NCBI GenBank assembly: GCA_025093555.1
Contig: JAIWNF010000026.1
Span: forward strand, 62,001-126,000
Direction of reading: 5' to 3'
DNA: 64,000 nt
Origin: Circinella umbellata
Taxonomy: Eukaryota; Mucoromycota; Mucoromycetes; Mucorales; Lichtheimiaceae
Part shown: piece after piece, positions 10,866 through 21,595 of the stretch
Layout of the letters: every line of letters begins with the position of its first letter
How positions within the stretch are numbered: position 1 is the first letter of the stretch
Notes under the pieces: model-generated
What the model saw: the letters and a program-made list of their open reading frames with translations, nothing else
Databases searched by the model: none
Told to the model about the DNA's origin: nothing
Position numbers and translations under genes: made by a program

Positions 10866-12497
10866 ATGACCAAAGGTAAACTTAATATTAAAAATCAAAT
10901 TATGAATTGTCATGACATCTAGCCTTTTATTGACTTTAATTTCCATAGAAACCACGACACATTCAACAGCTAATGCAAATCTTGACGATCAGTCGATATA
11001 TAACCGTTTTCGCGGTTTTGCCGCAGGTGTAGCTTCTGGCATAACTAAATTGACAGTGGGTCACCCATTTGGTAAATAATATAGATAGAAAGATATTTTT
11101 TCCCCTTGTCCCTATTTTTGGATCGCATGAAGAGTTAGAAAATATACCTAAATTTTTCATCCCTTCTCTCTCTCCTTTAATAATATAGATACGGTTAAAG
11201 TACGCATGCAAACATCAAGCAATGATCGGTTTAAAGGACCATTGGATTGTTTAATGAAAACTGTTCGTCAAGAAGGTGTTCGTGCATTATATAAAGGTGC
11301 AACTCCACCTTTAGTTGGTTGGATGTTCATGGACAGTATTATGTAAATAATTATAACAACTATCCTTACTAAAATACCCGTTTTTTCCATACATTTTCCC
11401 ATACATGTGTACAAGTATATTAACTTTTTTTTCCCAATAGGTTAGGTACACTACATAATGCAAGATTGATTCAACAAAAATGGAATGGTGATAAACCTTT
11501 AACTGTGTTTCAGCATGGTTTAGCAGGCTTAGCAGGTGGTTTGACAGTTTCATTTGTGGCCACACCTGTTGAGCAGGTAAGAACCATAACAATAAGAGCT
11601 CCTATAGTCTTTATTATTGATTTCAATTATACTCTTTTAGATTAAATCCCGTTTACAAGTTCAATATGATGCGAGCACAAAAGTTTATTCAGGACCCATC
11701 AATTGTGCTACACAGCTTGTAAATATATTTCATTTTCTTTTACTTATTTTGCAACACAACAATTACATATTATATGATCATTACACCCCCCCCCCTTTTT
11801 TTAAAAATACTAGCTTTAACTGTTAAATAACATTTAGGTACGCAATAATGGTATTACTGCATTATGGAATGGGTTGTTACCTACGATGCTTTTCAGAAGC
11901 TGGTTCTTTGTCTTTTGGGCATCATATGATGTAAGTACCATTACATTCGCATTTATATACGACGTTGACATTTTTTACTTATTTTTTGATTTTCAAATAT
12001 AAAAAAAAGGTCTTTACACGCCAATTGAAAAAAATGGAATTTTCAGATGGTGCTACGACGTTTATAGCCGGTGGATTAAGTGCCACCACATTTTGGATTG
12101 GTGCATTCCCTGCAGGTACAAAAAAAAAGAATAATAACAATAATAGGTGTTTTTTCAGGTCTACATGATGCAATGATGATATTAAACCTTATTATCATGA
12201 TAGATTCTGTCAAAAATAGATACATGACGCAGCCTGATGTCACACCCAAAAAATATCCTACACCAATGGCAGTAGCAAAACATATTTACAATACTAATGG
12301 ATTGCGAGGATTCTACAGAGGTAAGGACCAGTGCTAGATAATAAAAAAGAACATTTTATGATTGCCATTATCATGGTTTTTTTTATGCTAAATATTTTTT
12401 TTATGTAACAGGCTTCCTTCCATCTTTTATTCGTGCTTTCCCTACAAATGCTGCTGCTGTAACAGCATTTGAAACTGTCATGAGACTATTGGCTTAA
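10866..12497 (+). CDS. mitochondrial carrier family (SLC25) transporter
   Basis: Nine exons (10866-10875, 10949-11071, 11189-11342, 11441-11576, 11641-11718, 11838-11930, 12010-12115, 12204-12320, 12412-12497) give 300 residues, the normal carrier length. All three signature motifs are present, one per repeat: PFDTVKVRM, PVEQIKSRL and PADSVKNRY, each followed by a G-[FL]xxxYRG/WxG-type matrix motif (ALYKGATPP, ALWNGLLP, GFYRGFLP). The protein should span the inner mitochondrial membrane six times. The body resembles the carnitine/acylcarnitine, ornithine and Ymc amino-acid carrier group, but the substrate cannot be fixed by eye. The first exon carries only ten bases. Its divergent pairing with an AcuK-type regulator fits a role in non-sugar carbon use. 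Confidence 0.9.
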
Positions 12498-13544
12498 ATA
12501 GACTCATAAATGATTTTTTTATATCCCCTCACATTTATCGTTCCTCATCATGTTTACAAAAAAAAACAATATTTTTATACGTATTATTCTTTGTTCCGAA
12601 CCCGATCAACCATTCTTTTTATCGTATATTCCACTTCTTGGTACTGCAGGACAGCCCACTTTTCAAAAGTAAAATAAGAAGACAACTGTTCTACCTTTTG
12701 AACTAAAATCACCAAGGCCCATTTGATCACTGATAATATATTAATTACTCTTATAGAATACATAGTCATAGATAAAAAGAAACAGAAACAGAAATTTTAA
12801 TATTCCAATGATAGTCTCTCTGGAGTTGGGGGGGGGGGTCTCGTGAACTGCTTTGAAAAAAACTAGTAATGACACGGGTAGTATGTTGGTGGACGTTAAT
12901 TTGAAATATGCACAATTGTTAAAATTACTATGTAACACAATGAGAGAGCAGCAATAATATGTTAGTATCTATAGTATTTAATGTTTACATTAATCAACTT
13001 TGCATTTATTTATGTTATGTATTTTGATACATATAAAATCCTGCATATTATCATTTGGGGTAATGCTAAAACTTTAATCTCATGATAAGCTTTTGATTTG
13101 AAACCAATTTGTGTAACACAATAAGCTTCGCTGATAATTACACAAAACAGGGAGATTCTAGCGACCGTCTTTTTTTATTGACCCAAATTCTAATATATAC
13201 TCTTGCACAAGTTAAAAGATAATTAACATAACCCTCAGGGTCCATACTATTAGAATACAGTAGTGTATTAGTAGAACTTCTATATCCCTTTGAAATAGCT
13301 ATTTGTCGTTCAAGACACAATACTACGAGATTTATCGGAAGATATTTTTTCCATATTCGTTCTCTATTGTCGGGTTTTCTGTCGATCACGGTTTTGATTT
13401 ATTTATCTATCTCCACCGGGTAAAACCCAGCTTTTTTTTTCGAGCTTGGGATTTTCGCATAAAAGTGAACATCCTCCGTGAGAATATAAAAAATGTTTTC
13501 TTTTTATCCTCTTTTTCTCAATTTGATCAACAAAACATAACAAT
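12498..13544. other. intergenic, no gene recognised
   Basis: About 1 kb of AT-rich spacer. A minus-strand open frame at 13138-13389 encodes a basic peptide with no known domain and is probably chance. A run of nine G lies near 12829-12838. Confidence 0.5.
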
Positions 13545-15524
13545 ATGGTAAATTATACATTGTTTTCAATAACCCAAAGAGAAGAAAAGTGGTTCTGATA
13601 ATATTCAAAAATTGTGTACTAGACCGTCAAACTTCAATGCGATCCAGCAGAAGCTAAGGAAATCATTTATTCTACTATTGATGGCCTTTCGAGTGAATTA
13701 CGTGAGATCAGCCTGGATGTAAGTAGTTTCTCTTTTTTCTATATATACCATTTAATGAAGTGGGTTTTATTACACCGTAAATGTGGGTTTTATCACAATA
13801 TGACTCTTTCTTAGTTTTGAAAATCAATATTATATATAAATTAAATCCTACTGGCAATAGCTTCACAAAAACCCGGAAATTTCTCTGCAAGAGCATCGGT
13901 CATATAAAATATTAGCAGATTATATGGAAAAGAAAGGATTTAAAGTGACGCGACAGGTGTATGGTATGGAAACTTCTTTTCGAGCAGAATATGGTGAGGA
14001 TGGATCTGAAGGTAGAAGCATCGGTATTTGCTCAGAATATGATGCGCTTCCTGGGTAAGAAATTGACGTGTCAAAAGATCTTTTGCTCTAAATTATTTAG
14101 TTTTCTAATATTTAATATTATATTCTATAATTTATCAAACATAGACTTGGTCATGCTTGTGGACATAACCTTATCGCCATTAGTGGTTTAGCAAGTGCTT
14201 TGGCAGTAAAGGCATTGCTAGAAAGTGGAAAGGCATTAGGGAAAGTCGTTCTTTATGGCACTCCGTCTGAAGGTAACATGATTCATTCCTATTATCATAT
14301 CTTAATATAACAAAGATTTGCTATGTTAATACTTAAACTTATCAACAGAACTTTTGAGTGGCAAAATTATTATGATGAACAACGGCGCATTCAAGGATAT
14401 TGATGTATGTTTAATGTTACATCCATCCAACCAAAATCGCCACTATGAATCCTTTTTTGCTCTTCAAGATGTTAAAGTAGAATATCATGGCAAACCTTCT
14501 CATGCTGGAGGTAAATTTTACTTAGTAATAAGATTAGTTTTTTCTTTTATGATGGTTGTACAAATCAAAACTTTATTTCTTATGCTCTCTTCTTATCATT
14601 AGGTGCTCCTTGGAATGGTAAAATAAATGAACAGAATGACACACTAAGACGCAAATCCACTAAAATTTATTTATAATTTCCTTTCTGGGGGATAGGAGTG
14701 AATGCATTGGATGCAATTTGTCAAGCTTGGGTAAGCATCGGTTTGCTTCGTCAACAACTTCAAGGTCAGGATCGTGTTCATGGTATCATTACAGATGGTG
14801 GTCAAGCTGTAAGTATACAAGAGAATAGAAGATATGATCCTTTTCTGAGATAAAACAAAGATTTTTACTCATAGGATCATTTATTATAATATTATTAGCC
14901 CAACATTATACCCAGCTTCACAAGCGGGCACTTTTATGTTAGATCCAGTTCCGCTGCCCGTGTAGATGAAATCAAGCAAAAGGTTGATAACTGTTTTAGA
15001 GCTGCAGCTTTGGCTACTGGGGCCGAGGTTTGTACTAAATGGCGCGATATCGGTACTTGCAAAAGTAAGTGTAACTTATCATACACACACTCTCTGTATA
15101 TGAGCCATGAGTTCATCATTAACATATGCGTAACACCAAAAATAATTCTTTCCATAATTATATGATAGACATTGTCCAAAATGCAGTACTTGCTGATACT
15201 TACGCGAAATATTTGGAAGAGTTTGGTGAAAAACTTCAAACACGTCAAAGTCAAGAAGCAAATCCAGGTGGCGCTTCTACTGATTTCGGCAACCTGTCAT
15301 ACGCTTTCCCCAGTATCCATCCATTGTTTGATATCGGAACAGCTGAATTCCTTCATACTGCTGGATTTGCCAATGCTACGCATACTGAACAAGCACACAA
15401 AGCTACTATCAATGCATCAAAAGCATTATCCATGGTTGCAGCACATACCCTTCTTGATAAATCCTTTTATGAATCAACCAAACAAGAATTCGAAACCACT
15501 GTACCCTTAAACATGCGAAACTAA
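13545..15524 (+). CDS. M20-family metallo-amidohydrolase (PM20D2-like)
   Basis: Nine exons (13545-13547, 13623-13718, 13861-14054, 14145-14272, 14349-14510, 14603-14617, 14696-14808, 14899-15064, 15169-15524) give 410 residues. Metal-ligand motifs of the M20D/AmhX group are visible: SEYDALPGLGHACGHN, TPSEELLSG, and MLHPSN. The lid/dimer part (GKPSHAGGAPWNGVNALDA, VHGIITDGGQAPNIIPS) and the C-terminal ASTDFGNLSYAFPSIHP are typical. Family members are soluble metal-dependent hydrolases of amide or dipeptide bonds; mammalian PM20D2 acts on beta-alanyl dipeptides. Two odd points: the first exon is just the ATG, and a 15-nt exon encodes APWN. Both are supported by frame, and the second also by family conservation. 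Confidence 0.88.
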
Positions 15525-15675
15525 ATTATTTACACAGCACAAAATACATTTAAAACTTCCAAATCAATAAATAAAATAGTAAACAAATTTTTGTTTTTTT
15601 GATCAATTTTTTTTTAATTATAATGAAAAATATATTTCACAATATGTTTAGTTTTTTTAATGCGGCAGACCCAAT

Positions 15676-17189
15676 TTAAAGGGTACGGGAGACTTGCCAG
15701 ACACGGATGAGGTTATCAGTGTAGCCAGAGAAGAGAGTGCTACCATCAGCGCTCCAGGCAATGGAAACACATTCGGGATCACGAGCCTTTCTCTTGCCAA
15801 TTTGGTTGAATTCAGGACGGAGTTCATCAACCAAAGACTTGTTTTCCAAATCCCAAACCTTGATGGAGGAGGCAGTGGCAGCGCACAACCAGTAACGGTT
15901 GGGGGAGAAAGTAAGGGCGTTGACAACATCACCAGCTTCCAAAGAGTACAAGTGCTTGGAGTCGTTCAAATCCCAAAGCATGACAACACCATCCTTACCG
16001 GCGGAAGCGCAAAGGGAACCATCGGGAGAAACAGTGACAGTGTTGACGTAGCCGTTGTGACCAATGAAGTTGGTGCGAAGCTTGAGCTTGGTAAGATCCC
16101 AGATCTTGACGATCTTGTCCCAACCACCGGAGACGATGACAGGGTTGGCAGGGTTGGGGGAGAAACGAACGCAAGAGACCCAATCGCTGTGACCATCTTC
16201 GGTCAATTGGAACTTGCATTCACCAAGAGTGTTCCACAACTTGATGGACTTGTCACGGGAACCAGAGACAATTTGACGGTTGTCAGCGGAGAAGCTGACG
16301 GACAAGACATCACCAGTGTGACCAACGAAACGGCGGGTGGTGGTGCCGGTGTTAAGATCCCACAAACGGAGGGTCTTATCCCAAGAGGCGGAAAGAGCGA
16401 ATTGACCGTCGGAAGAGATAGCAAGATCTTGAACGAAGTGGTTGTGACCCAACAAGGACTTGCGGGGAACACCATAGTTCACCTCGTCACTAATTAATTT
16501 TTACATAATATATAACCATCCAATTAATAACCTGTAGTTGTGTCACATTCCTCTTATCCAATTGTGTAAAAAAAGATATAATCCTTACCGAGTGAGGTGC
16601 CAGACAATGACAGACTTGTCTATAGAAAATTAACATAATACGTACAAATCATTCAGTTAGGTTATGTTCTTCTTTGTTTGCTAGATATTGCAGATTTAAT
16701 CATCTCATATAATTATAGCAATAATACATACCACGCGAAGCGGACAAGACCATATCAGGGGCTTCAGAGGTGGTAGCAATGGCAGTGACTATAATATTAC
16801 AAAGAAAATATTGCCTCGGTTACATTTTTGTTTCATTCGTCATTCAATTCATTCCAATTCGAAAGTTATTTTCGAAAAGCTCTATGTTGTAATAGTAGCA
16901 ATGGTCTTTTTGTTGCCTTGACAGCAGCAATATAAAAAAACCAATCCTCTTTTTTCTAACTTTTTCTATTCTTTCATTTATTAATTCTTACCCCAGTTGC
17001 CATGGCCTATAAAAATGATAAAAAAAAATTAAAGATTTAGTGAAACGTGTTTTGTAAATAATTTATCGAATTTCGTAATCCATCCATCCATCCATTCTTT
17101 TAAATCAATCATCCATCCTTCTCTTATCGCTTTATATTAGATGATGCTATCGTACCTTCAAGGGTGCCGCGAAGAGTCAAGGTGTCCAT
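15676..17189 (-). CDS. cpc2: RACK1/Cpc2/Asc1, ribosome-associated WD40 scaffold
   Basis: Five exons (17189-17156, 17006-16992, 16788-16732, 16619-16589, 16489-15676) give 316 residues, the usual RACK1 length, starting [20 protein letters not shown]. Seven WD repeats are evident, with [72 protein letters not shown] and [14 protein letters not shown]1 sits on the 40S ribosomal head and links translation with signalling. The large last exon has C-ending, strongly biased codons unlike its AT-rich neighbours, as expected for a highly expressed gene; this bias also leaves a long antisense open frame. The second exon is only 15 nt (GHGNW). It converges with the M20 gene, 151 bp apart. Confidence 0.97.
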
Positions 17190-18319
17190 ATTTTTAGTGT
17201 CTGGATTAAAGAGGGAGAACTCACGTATCTTGCCCTTTGCCTTTCCATAAAATTAGCTGTGTCGATTCCGCGGCGATTGAAGATTTCTCTGCTCGGAGTT
17301 GTCATAACTTCAAATGCTGTTAAAACTGTCATTTGATACCTGATAAGACCACAATATCAAATTGATCCTGTTCATTACCACTAAATAACCCCCAGTTTTT
17401 TTTCCTCGAACCATATCGTCCTATGATAAACTGTAAATAATTATTTGATACTGGTTGAAATTATTTCAATATTATTTTTTGCTCTACGTCTTATAGATTC
17501 TTGTTATTAAGTATAGAAGATCAATGATATCTCACAAGACATATACTTGCTGTATAGTCATTTATAGTTGATACGATTATTGTTGTATTCGAACATGACC
17601 CCACTACATCCACATAATAACAAGAAGCTATTACGTCTTGGAATTTTTGCACAGTAAAAAATACAATCTGTCAGTATACTTATCACTAGAAAAATAGCTG
17701 TGTTACATGGATTCTAAAGTACTGCTTCTGCTGTTTTCCTATGTATATTGTTTTGATTTTGTAATCATGTATGGCGTCTATTAATCTGAATTGCAAGTTC
17801 TAGCTTTGTGTCGATTCCCAAACTCTTTCCTCCGGTGGCCCAGGATGGACAGTAATTTACAAGTGTATGAGTAGTATAATTGAACATAATTTGGTACAAT
17901 GATTAAAAAAGATATATTTACTTATATTGGTATATAAACTTAATTCATTCCTTATTCACGCATAATGTCTGTTGTGATATTATTATGTCATTAAGGCTTC
18001 CCGCACTATTTGCTAACTATGTATTGCACACTTCAATACCATTGATTATTGCATTGATTATGAAAGGTAAAGCAGAAGAAGATAGGTTGTAAACGATATA
18101 TAGTTCTGTGTCAATAATCGAGAGTTTTTCGCTACCTTTTATTCAATTGCTACTTCATGCTAGATGGACAGGAGTTTTCAAGAAATTGTTTGTCATGAGG
18201 ATTTATACCCCGTTTAAAGAGATAAGCTAATTGGCAATCACAACATTGTTATATTTTCCATATAATTAAATGAATTTAAATAAATAAATATAGATTAATC
18301 ACATGTAATATTTATTTAC
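17190..18319. other. intergenic, no gene seen
   Basis: 1.1 kb of AT-rich DNA upstream of RACK1 and downstream of the aftiphilin-like gene. The part next to 17190 should hold the RACK1 promoter. No RNA gene or open frame of note. Confidence 0.55.
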
Positions 18320-20475
18320 TCAATGACTTGTTATTGCAGTGGTGGTGTTAGAGCCACTCCAGTCCCCCCATTCATCTTCTTGCTCATTACTTAATACAAA
18401 ATCTCCAAAACCGTCATCCACTGCTTCGGTAAAATCTCCAAATTCCATATCACTATCTTCTTCTTGTGCACCACAAAGAGGAGGTGGAGGTAAGTCCTGG
18501 TTTTGTTGTTGAGAATCAAAACTACCGATGATAAGATCATGTAGATTCCCTATTTTCTCTCCAATCCTTTCATTTGTTCCCCATTGTTCATCCATTTTCG
18601 GCGTAATTGGTAAGGTGGTGCCACGTGTAGGTGTTGGAACCAAGGGGACAAATGAAGTGGCACGAGTAGGCGTTGGCACTAAAGGTGTAAAGGAGAATGA
18701 TCTAGAAGATGGAGGCGGGGTTGATATTATAGTCGTATTTTTAACATCATCCAAATCCAGAATGCTGAAAGATTTGTTCGCTAATGTGGTATCAATCATG
18801 GTCATGGGACGACGCCGTTGTTGTTGCTGTTGTGGACGTGGTGGTTGGTTTTCTTCTTTTGTTCGTTCCGTATCATCATGTACACCGGATTTCCAAGTCG
18901 ACAATATCACATTATTGTCATCACTGCTATTGTTGGTAGTGACAGGCATACTATATCGTTTCGCATGTACTGATGATTTAGGAATAATGCTTTCATTTTG
19001 ATAGAATTTAGTTGTTGGTGATGATATTATGGTATTGAAGCTTTCAGTCTGGACATTGTCTTCGGGTATCATAATTGATGATGGCGAAAGTGAAGGTGAA
19101 TTCATATCATGGTAAGGTATCGGAGATGCTGTACGCGATAAATTCTTGTCTGGAGATGTGGTACCCGTGCCATCGCTTGTCCTGGGTATACTTTCAATGG
19201 AATATCGTTGTGTGGATGTCGCTGATGTTGGTGTAGAAAAATCAGAACGCGGAAGTGAAGTGGTTGATAATCGTGGTAACAACTTTGAGAAAGAGAATCC
19301 TCCAAAAAGAGGACTTTTGATAGAAGAATTTGAAACTGTTGGAGTCTTATACATACAAAAAAAAATATTTCAGATTTCAGTCAGACAATATTATTCATCA
19401 TTTTATATCATAAAATTTAAAACATCTACCTGTGGGTGTGATACTGATGATAAAGTTTGTTGAAATTCTGAAATTGGTGTTGATGATCTGGGCAGTATAG
19501 TGTTATCATAATCATCATCATACTCATCAGTGCTCGATCCGTCATCTTCATTTTCAACTGATAGCATTGCTGGTACAAATGGCGCAGTTGTCTAAGCCCC
19601 AAAAAAAGAGTAAATACTTCAGCCCCGTTTTCTTTACGTGAAATGTTTTACAAACAATAAAATGACAGCGGTCATGAATTTTTTTATATTTGATTTACCT
19701 GAAGACGTTCACAGTCAAGTGCATGTAGATACATTTCTTCAATTTTTGAATGTGGCCATTTTACTCGTGCAATACCAGTATCTTGATCCATTGAATAAGT
19801 TACTGATGTCCAAGTTACCTTGCTGTGCACGGACCTGGAAGAGGAGAGTTGATATTAGTATAGATTATTAGGCTATAAATTAAGTCCGCCAGAAAAACGA
19901 ACAGTAGTTTTTATTGAAAAAAAAAATGCAATTTGCATACTCATGAGCTTCTTCCAAAACATAATGTCGAATGTTTTTTGGACCATGTGATGAAATCCAT
20001 TCATCGTGACAGTCGCCAGTTATAGTATTATCATTCAAATAAAATTGTGTGAGTACTTTTTCCCATGCATCGAGCAAATCGCTAACATTTGTATCCTAAT
20101 AGTCAATATAAAAACGTTTAATGTAAATAAAAATGTTAACTATTGTATAACGTGCATTTAATCATTGCAGCTAACCTTGTTATGATCCTCATTTTCTTTG
20201 AATTCTGTAAACTCTCCAAAGCCATCATCTTCATCATCAAAAATGGCACCTTCCCCGTTTACACCATCTCCGAAATAGTCGGAAAATTCTTCCGTCGTTC
20301 CGTCACCGTCTTTTTTTATTTCAAAAATATCATTATTATGCTCTCCTTTTGTTTGTGTCGCTATTGGTGCTGTGATAACCGTACTGGATAGAATAGAAAA
20401 ATTTTCAATTGAATCCTGTTGTTTTTGTTGTTGCTTATTTGTTTCCTTCTCGTCAGGTGGTTGTTGCCGTTGTTC

Positions 20476-20506
<31 letters not shown>

Positions 20507-20862
20507 TGCTTTGATTGTTGTGGTTCGGAAGAAGTAGAAGCAGTCGAGGCGGTAGTATTTCCTTGGTTATTTCCGCAACTATTAGTGTTAGAGCTATTAC
20601 TAGTGCTGCTATTATTGTTGTGACAAGGTGAAGACGATGTCCCGGATGTTCCGGCGTCTTTGTCTTCTTCAGCTTGTGTCTTTAATTTCGGCTGCATCGA
20701 ATTCGACTTCTGGCATGAACGTCGTCGATTAGCAATGTCTTTACTGAAAAAGTTATCAAATCCATAGTCCCAGTCAACTATACCCATGTAGCATGCTGGA
20801 CTTGACACTTCAATAAGTTCTTCTTCCTCCACGTTTTCATTGTTGTTACGACCGTAAGGCAT
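18320..20862 (-). CDS. aftiphilin-like adaptor-ear/clathrin-binding trafficking protein (putative)
   Basis: Five exons (20862-20176, 20095-19941, 19834-19699, 19591-19430, 19345-18320) give 721 residues. Acidic ear-binding boxes lie in both outer parts: DDEDDGFGEFTEF near residue 217, and near the C-terminus MEFGDFTEAVDDGFGDFV and DEWGDWSG. Such [DE]xGFGxF boxes bind the ear domains of AP-1 gamma and GGA adaptors. A central ordered block (DLLDAWEKVLTQFY, ARVKWPHSKIEEMYLHALD) resembles the conserved part of aftiphilin-type proteins. The rest is low complexity, including a polyQ run coded near 20480-20515 and Ser/Pro/Thr-rich segments. Likely a cytosolic coat accessory at Golgi/endosomes. The first donor (GTTAGC) is weak but keeps frame. 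Confidence 0.6.
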
Positions 20863-21595
20863 TGTTCACAAAAGAGCAAAAAAAAAAAAAGAAGACTATA
20901 CTTTTCAAGCTGTGTGTGTAGGGAAAAAAAAGAAAGAGAAAAGAGATGTGTATGTGGCTGGTGCGAACTATCGTTGGTTATGTTGTCCTATTCTCTCTAC
21001 TGCTGACACCCTGATAAACTTATTATGTTTCTGGTAACGCCGTGGCAACATAGTTTTTATTTAGACTATTTTTAAACCGATCACAGCAGCACAAAAAAAA
21101 ACATAAAGAGTTCAAGAGCGAAACAAACCTGTCAAAAAAAAAACAAATAAGATAAGCCAAATTCATGCTTCTTCTCTTCTATTTTGCATGACTTTCTCTG
21201 AAATATTCTTTTTAATGAACGGGAAAACCAACGCTCTTTTTTATCCGAGCCCACCCGCAAGTTTTATTGTGTAATTCTTCCACATCTTCTATTTCTCGAC
21301 AGCCTTTTTTTATTCATTCAATTACCGCTTACTGTCCTGAAGCGGACATAAACACGAGGACCAAGTCCATAAATCTTGGGGGGGAAGGGAAAATGAATCA
21401 ACTTCCTTATTCAGATAAAGCTGAAAAAAAATAAAAATAAGATCGACCCTCACTTCTGTTTTCGCTCTCCTTTTCCATCTTTCTTTTTGCCTTCCCCGTT
21501 TATCAAATATATATATACATATAGAGGGAAAAAAAAGACTCTCCCTCTAAACCCAATTCCCTATATAACTCAAAAAAGTATATATTATTTAATCG
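20863..21595. promoter_or_regulatory. divergent promoter region
   Basis: 733 bp separating the aftiphilin-like gene (minus) from the fucosyltransferase-like gene (plus). Contains pyrimidine-rich tracts and poly(A) runs on both sides but no motif that can be assigned. Confidence 0.4.

Noticed and set aside
13138..13389. 83-codon minus-strand open frame
   Set aside because: No domain, no splice continuation or promoter-like context; composition fits chance AT-rich sequence.
15694..16497. 267-codon open frame on the plus strand across the RACK1 last exon
   Set aside because: It is the antisense shadow of RACK1; the biased codons of a highly expressed gene remove stops on the other strand. The minus-strand frame has seven clear WD repeats.
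16789..17155. Intronic box C/D snoRNA in RACK1 introns
   Set aside because: Known in other eukaryotes, but no convincing C box/D box pair with a terminal stem could be found by eye in these introns.
18528..19001. 157-codon plus-strand open frame with a poly-Cys run
   Set aside because: Antisense to the Pro/Ser/Gln-rich part of the aftiphilin-like gene; poly-Cys arises from reversed CAA/CAG codons.
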